From contig MVGU01001778.1 in assembly GCA_002005505.1 (NCBI GenBank), positions 17,501 through 41,835 of the forward strand: a stretch of DNA of 24,335 nucleotides, read 5' to 3'. The position numbers and the translations under genes were made by a program. The notes below the pieces were generated by a model. The model was not told the origin of the DNA. It did no database searches and worked only from the letters and a program-made list of their open reading frames with translations. Source of the DNA: Botryococcus braunii. Taxonomy: Eukaryota > Chlorophyta > Trebouxiophyceae. Numbering within the stretch: position 1 is the first letter of the stretch; the number at the start of each line of letters is the position of its first letter. Below are positions 19,727 through 24,335 of this stretch, in pieces.

Positions 19727-20353
19727 TTAGTGTAGCGCAACGTTTATTACATTCTGCACTCTAGTCTTGTGATACGATGGGGACCATGTCACACTAGAAG
19801 ACATAGCAGGGCTTTCCAAACGTGCTCTGAAATCATCGATGAATTCTAACACCTCCCTGATTAAGCCCTCTGTCATGTTCAAATCCGCATGATGTATCCT
19901 CAACATGTGGAACCCCTGTGCCAAAGCTTTTTGATTGCATCGCTCGTCTACTTCTTGTTGCACCACTCCAGCTGCTTTAAACCAACCCACGCGCTTAAAG
20001 TGGATTGGTCCGTCCACTTGTATGAGCAGCCTGACATCTAGGAGGGTAAAATCAATTTGGCCTGAAAATTCACGAAGACTTACACCCTCACACACGTAAG
20101 GCAAATGTGAAAACCTTTGTTGTAGCACATCATGCACTATGCTTTCTAGTGTTGAATTCCTATTTTCAGCATTGCATTGGCGACACGGAAATTGACCCGC
20201 AGTCCTTCTAGCCGCTTTGGGAGTCATGTAAACACGGTGTTGTTTCCCAACATTGCAATCTGAACACTTGTAGAACCTCTGACGGCTATTTCCCAGAAAT
20301 GTGGACGCCCATTGTTTTTGATTATACTCATGGCAATAGCGTTGCTCCGCCAT
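19727..20353 (-). CDS. Zinc-ribbon plus Vsr/EDxHD-like PD-(D/E)XK nuclease, intron-borne, copy 1
   Basis: 208 codons on the minus strand, ATG at 20353 and TAA at 19729-19727, wholly within the transposase intron. Residues 27-60 form a zinc ribbon with CX2C pairs (C30/C33 and C57/C60). Residues 68-155 resemble Vsr/DUF559-type PD-(D/E)XK nucleases: E70 in a helix (LESIVHDVL), D101 in GQIDF, a core strand LLIQVDG (109-115) with H118, then D135 and R137 in QQEVDERC, and GFHMLRI. Vsr-like EDxHD homing endonucleases use a similar E-D-H-D set. The usual Glu of the IEVDG strand is Gln here (Q112). It may nick or cut DNA, perhaps in intron homing or transposon spread; the fold is likely, the role is inference. 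RAP-domain proteins share the VDGP.HF look, but the flanking motifs favour a nuclease. Confidence 0.7.
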   Translation of the reverse strand: MAEQRYCHEYNQKQWASTFLGNSRQRFYKCSDCNVGKQHRVYMTPKAARRTAGQFPCRQCNAENRNSTLESIVHDVLQQRFSHLPYVCEGVSLREFSGQIDFTLLDVRLLIQVDGPIHFKRVGWFKAAGVVQQEVDERCNQKALAQGFHMLRIHHADLNMTEGLIREVLEFIDDFRARLESPAMSSSVTWSPSYHKTRVQNVINVALH

Positions 20354-20939
20354 CTTGTTTTGTCCGGTCTTCTATAAGCGTGTGCTCTTCGGCTGTGCAG
20401 TCCAAGCGCACTGGTGGGGCTGCAAGCACCATGACACAGGCTGAGTTCGCAACATGCATGGGAAAGATAAAAAAAGCAGCCGTCAGCAAAATCATTAGGA
20501 AGTTCGACAAAAACACCGCGAACGATACCATCAACAACATGTCCTTCGCATGGGACAACGCGGCTATCCACAAGTGCCCGGACCTTCTAGCCACCAAGGC
20601 GGAAATTACCAAAGATCAAAGGCTGCAAATTCCGCCCCATTGCTGCGATCTCCAACAACCAATTAAGCACGCCCATGGGCGATTCAAAGCGAAGCATCTA
20701 AAGCTGCTTAGGAGACGCAACACAAAGGGTGGACAATGGTGGCCAAAGGCGCTGCCACAACTGAAGAAGAAATGCGAGGAGCTGTGGGAGGAAGCCAACT
20801 CGGAGAGTGTGGTAACAAATAATGTGGCAAGACTTCTCAAGCTCTACAAGTACGTGCACAAAAAGAGCAAGGGGAATTGGGCACCCAAGAAATATTCTTA
20901 AGGTTAGGCGCCCCCCCCTTCCATCTATATATCTATCTA

Positions 20940-21164
<225 letters not shown>

Positions 21165-21740
21165 CATTTTGGCCTTATTTCATGCATGCAAAGGACATAG
21201 CACAAAGGTCACACCTAAGTCTTGAAGAAGGAGCTTTTTCACCCGCCATGAAGCATGCTTGTCCATGCATAACACCTGCAATGGCATCCCTACTCCTCAA
21301 TTAATAGATGCTGTGGTGTGGGGGTACAGGCAGTACATGTTTTGCCGCGTGACAGGCCAATTGTTGAGAGCGTCCGGACACCAAAATAGGAGAAAAAACT
21401 GCAAAGGACAACTTTTTTATGGACCTCGAATTTCGAGGAGTAGGGGTTCTCGCCAGGGAGGACAGCAACGTAAGCCTACATGGACAAGAAACAAATGTGT
21501 TTGTCAACGTAATCTACCGAAAATGACAATCAGATTTTAAATAGGAGTCGCGAACTCCATAAGAGATCGCGAGCAAAGGAGCGTTTGGACGCGCGCGCGT
21601 CAAATATCTTTTGACAAACTCCTGTGGTTTTACATAAGGTAAATTTGTTGTATTAGATTGATTTCACAAGTTATTTCGGCTTTGCAATGGTAATCGAGCT
21701 GTGTGATTGCGATGTTTACCTCTTTCCGAAATTCCGAGTT
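21165..21740. other. Unique spacer between the two transposase copies
   Basis: 576 bp not repeated elsewhere in the window. A 93-codon plus-strand frame (21259-21540) is basic and unrecognised. There are small palindromes, CTCGAATTTCGAG near 21424-21436 and GGAGTCGCGAACTCC at 21543-21557, and an alternating CG run near 21589-21600. I see no clear inverted-repeat partner for the left end of either transposon copy. Confidence 0.5.
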
Positions 21741-22673
21741 TTTGCGACAGTCGCACAAGAATTTGCTTTGGCTTTTAGTTGATAACCATTATGATTCCAA
21801 TGGAATTAATGCTACCATACTATGACCATGTGCCTGTACCAAAAGCATGCGTGGTTTTATGGGCCGGGATAGCCTCTCACATGTGGAATGCCCATTTCCG
21901 TGCAGGCTCAATCGATAAAAAAAATGCCGGCTCGAAGTTGGTATTATGCAGACTACAGAGCTCGAGCCTCGACCTTGTACGAAGAATGCAACTTCAATGC
22001 CGCGATGGCTGGTGCCAAGTTGGGTGTTGACAGACACGGCAGGGCCCCTAAAAGGCCGGGGCAGTTTTGTATGAGGCAATATCAGAAGGAGCAACATCAA
22101 GGAAGCGTTGAAAATCAGCCCATCCCTGGGAGGCCCAGTAAAGTGCCAACGAAGCTTGTCAACGCCTTGGTGGCCAAACTCGTGCTGCCTGCCGACTCAG
22201 AGGGAGAGCCAGTATACGTGGACAGCGTTGAGCATGCCTTATAACAGCATCCTACATTAAAACGAAAATTCAACCAGCTGGAAGTACATCCGGCAACCAT
22301 TCGAAGGGCGGTGGCTAAGGGAATGGCGGCTGCCCGGATCGCGTTCAGATCAGTAAAGAGACAGAGGCGTCTTACCCCTGATCAGAAGAAGGCAAGGAGG
22401 AATTACTGCAGAGAGGGATTACGCAAGGGAATGAAAAGGTTGCAGGCAACTGTGTTTGTTGATGAAAGCAATTTCGACTTGCAACCAACGGGCAGAGCCA
22501 AGGCAGCGGTGATGAAGGGAGGAGAACCCCAACCATACACAGATGCTGCAGCCAAGAAGAGAAGCGCCATCAAAATTCATTACATATCAGCAGTAATGCA
22601 TGGAATTGGAAATGTAGCATTCCACTTGACAAGTGGAACGACATGGTTACCTTCACGCTACAAGGTGTGCTCC

Positions 22674-22879
<206 letters not shown>

Positions 22880-22897
22880 AGACCTGATCTCTTTGAT

Positions 22898-23524
22898 TTA
22901 GTGTAGCGCAACGTTTATTACTTTCTGCACTCTAGTCTTGTGATACGATGGGGACCATGTCACACTAGAAGACATAGCAGGGCTTTCCAAACGTGCTCTG
23001 AAATCATCGATGAATTCTAACACCTCCCTGATTAAGCCCTCTGTCATGTTCAAATCCGCATGATGTATCCTCAACATGTGGAACCCCTGTGCCAAAGCTT
23101 TTTGATTGCATCGCTCGTCTACTTCTTGTTGCACCACTCCAGCTGCTTTAGACCAACCCACGCGCTCAAAGTGCATTGGTCCGTCCACTTGTATGAGCAG
23201 CCTGACATCTAGGAGGGTAAAATCAATTTGGCCTGAAAATTCACGAAGACTTACACCCTCACACACGTAAGGCAAATGTGAAAACCTTTGTTGTAGCACA
23301 TCATGCACTATGCTTTCTAGTGTTGAATTCCTATTTTCAGCATTGCATTGGCGACACGGAAATTGACCCGCAGTCCTTCTAGCCGCTTTGGGAGTCATGT
23401 AAACACGGTGTTGTTTCCCAACATTGCAATCTGAACACTTGTAGAACCTCTGACGGCTATTTCCCAGAAATGTGGACGCCCATTGTTTTTGATTATACTC
23501 ATGGCAATAGCGTTGCTCCGCCAT
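22898..23524 (-). CDS. Zinc-ribbon plus Vsr/EDxHD-like nuclease, intron-borne, copy 2
   Basis: 208 codons, the same length and frame as the minus-strand ORF of copy 1. Only four base differences are visible in 627 bp, and all change the residue (I117M, K120E, F125S, and Asn to Lys near the C-terminus). The zinc ribbon, E70, D101, Q112/D114, H118 and D135 are all kept. Three of the four changes fall within nine residues directly after the QVDG core strand. The ORF is intact although the surrounding transposase is broken. Confidence 0.7.
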   Translation of the reverse strand: MAEQRYCHEYNQKQWASTFLGNSRQRFYKCSDCNVGKQHRVYMTPKAARRTAGQFPCRQCNAENRNSTLESIVHDVLQQRFSHLPYVCEGVSLREFSGQIDFTLLDVRLLIQVDGPMHFERVGWSKAAGVVQQEVDERCNQKALAQGFHMLRIHHADLNMTEGLIREVLEFIDDFRARLESPAMSSSVTWSPSYHKTRVQKVINVALH

Positions 23525-24108
23525 CTTGTTTTGTCCGGTCTTCTATAAGCGTGTGCTCTTCGGCTGTGCAGTCCAAGCGCACTGGTGGGGCTGCAAGCAC
23601 CATGACACAGGCTGAGTTCGCAACATGCATGGGAAAGATAAAAAAAGCAGCCGTCAGCAAAATCATTAAGAAGTTCGACAAAAACACCGCGAACGATACC
23701 ATCAACAACATGTCCTTCGCATGGGACAACGCGGCTATCCACAAGTGCCCGGACCTTCTAGCCACCAAGGCGGAAATTACCAAAGATCAAAGGCTGCAAA
23801 TTCCGCCCCATTGCTGCGATCTCCAACAACCAATTGAGCACGCCCATGGGCGATTCAAAGCGAAGCATCTAAAGCTGCTTAGGAGACGCAACACAAAGGG
23901 TGGACAATGGTGGCCAAAGGCGCTGCCACAACTGAAGAAGAAATGCGAGGAGCTGTGGGAGGAAGCCAACTCGGAGAGTGTGGTAACAAATAATGTGGCA
24001 AGACTTCTCAAGCTCTACAAGTACGTCACAAAAAGAGCAAGGGGAATTGGGCACCCAAGAAATATTCTTAAGGTTAGGCGCCCCCCCCTTCCATCTATAT
24101 ATCTATCT

Positions 24109-24236
<128 letters not shown>

Positions 24237-24335
24237 GGCTGGGTGTGTCATGCTCCCGCTATCATCCTTCTTACTGCTCTGTTTCTGTTGTGGTTTTTGT
24301 GTTGTGGGTGGTTTGTGGGTGAAGGTTTTGGATGT
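24237..24335. other. Unassigned tail
   Basis: About 100 bp, rich in T and G, with no recognisable gene or repeat from elsewhere in the window. Confidence 0.5.

Noticed and set aside
19727..20353. RAP-domain protein instead of a nuclease
   Set aside because: VDGP.HF is RAP-like, but the zinc ribbon, the IDF Asp and the downstream D..R...G..MLRI fit Vsr/DUF559-type nucleases better.
20224..20612. Minus-strand frames overlapping transposase exon 2
   Set aside because: They are opposite-strand shadows of the WDNAAIHK exon, with no motif of their own.

Overview
The window is eukaryotic nuclear DNA made almost entirely of mobile elements; I see no host housekeeping gene. The chromodomain Ty3/gypsy polyproteins, the short LTRs, an initiator-Met-like primer site (TGGTATCGG) and very long CT/GT microsatellites suggest a streptophyte. 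My guess is a charophyte alga of the Chara type rather than a flowering plant; this rests on general impression, not a database match.

Layout. (1) Positions 1-2746 and 15953-18610 are one tandem array of a gag-only, non-autonomous LTR retrotransposon with a period of about 2.2 kb. It alternates LTR and internal region, and its gag pseudogenes share nonsense codons between copies. (2) The second array LTR is split by an autonomous chromodomain element, the outer element (2747-15952, 203-bp LTRs, 5-bp target duplication GGAGG). It encodes one fused Gag-Pol frame. (3) The gag start of the outer element is split in turn by a second autonomous chromodomain element, the inner element (3303-9246, 163-bp LTRs, target duplication TCGTG). 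Its gag and pol lie in the same frame, separated by one TGA followed by a strong hairpin, which suggests stop-codon readthrough. The LTRs of each element are identical or differ by one base, so both insertions are recent. Order of events: array, then outer, then inner.

(4) From 18610 to the end are two nearly identical direct copies (offset about 3.13 kb at the start) of a Tc1/mariner-IS630-like transposase gene. Each copy is split by a GT-AG intron of about 0.9 kb. On the opposite strand, wholly inside that intron, lies an intact 208-codon ORF. It has a zinc-ribbon followed by a PD-(D/E)XK/Vsr-like (EDxHD-like) nuclease domain. The transposase is damaged differently in the two copies, and copy 1 has lost the catalytic Glu to Lys, while the nuclease ORF is open in both. 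This nuclease-inside-a-transposase-intron arrangement is the most unusual thing in the window and could be a homing-type or transposon-accessory system.

How the parts relate: the two autonomous elements each carry the full set (Gag, protease, RT, RNase H, integrase, chromodomain) for copying and chromatin-targeted insertion. The gag-only array can move only with enzymes supplied by others. The Tc1-like copies look dead as transposons, yet retain the nuclease ORF.
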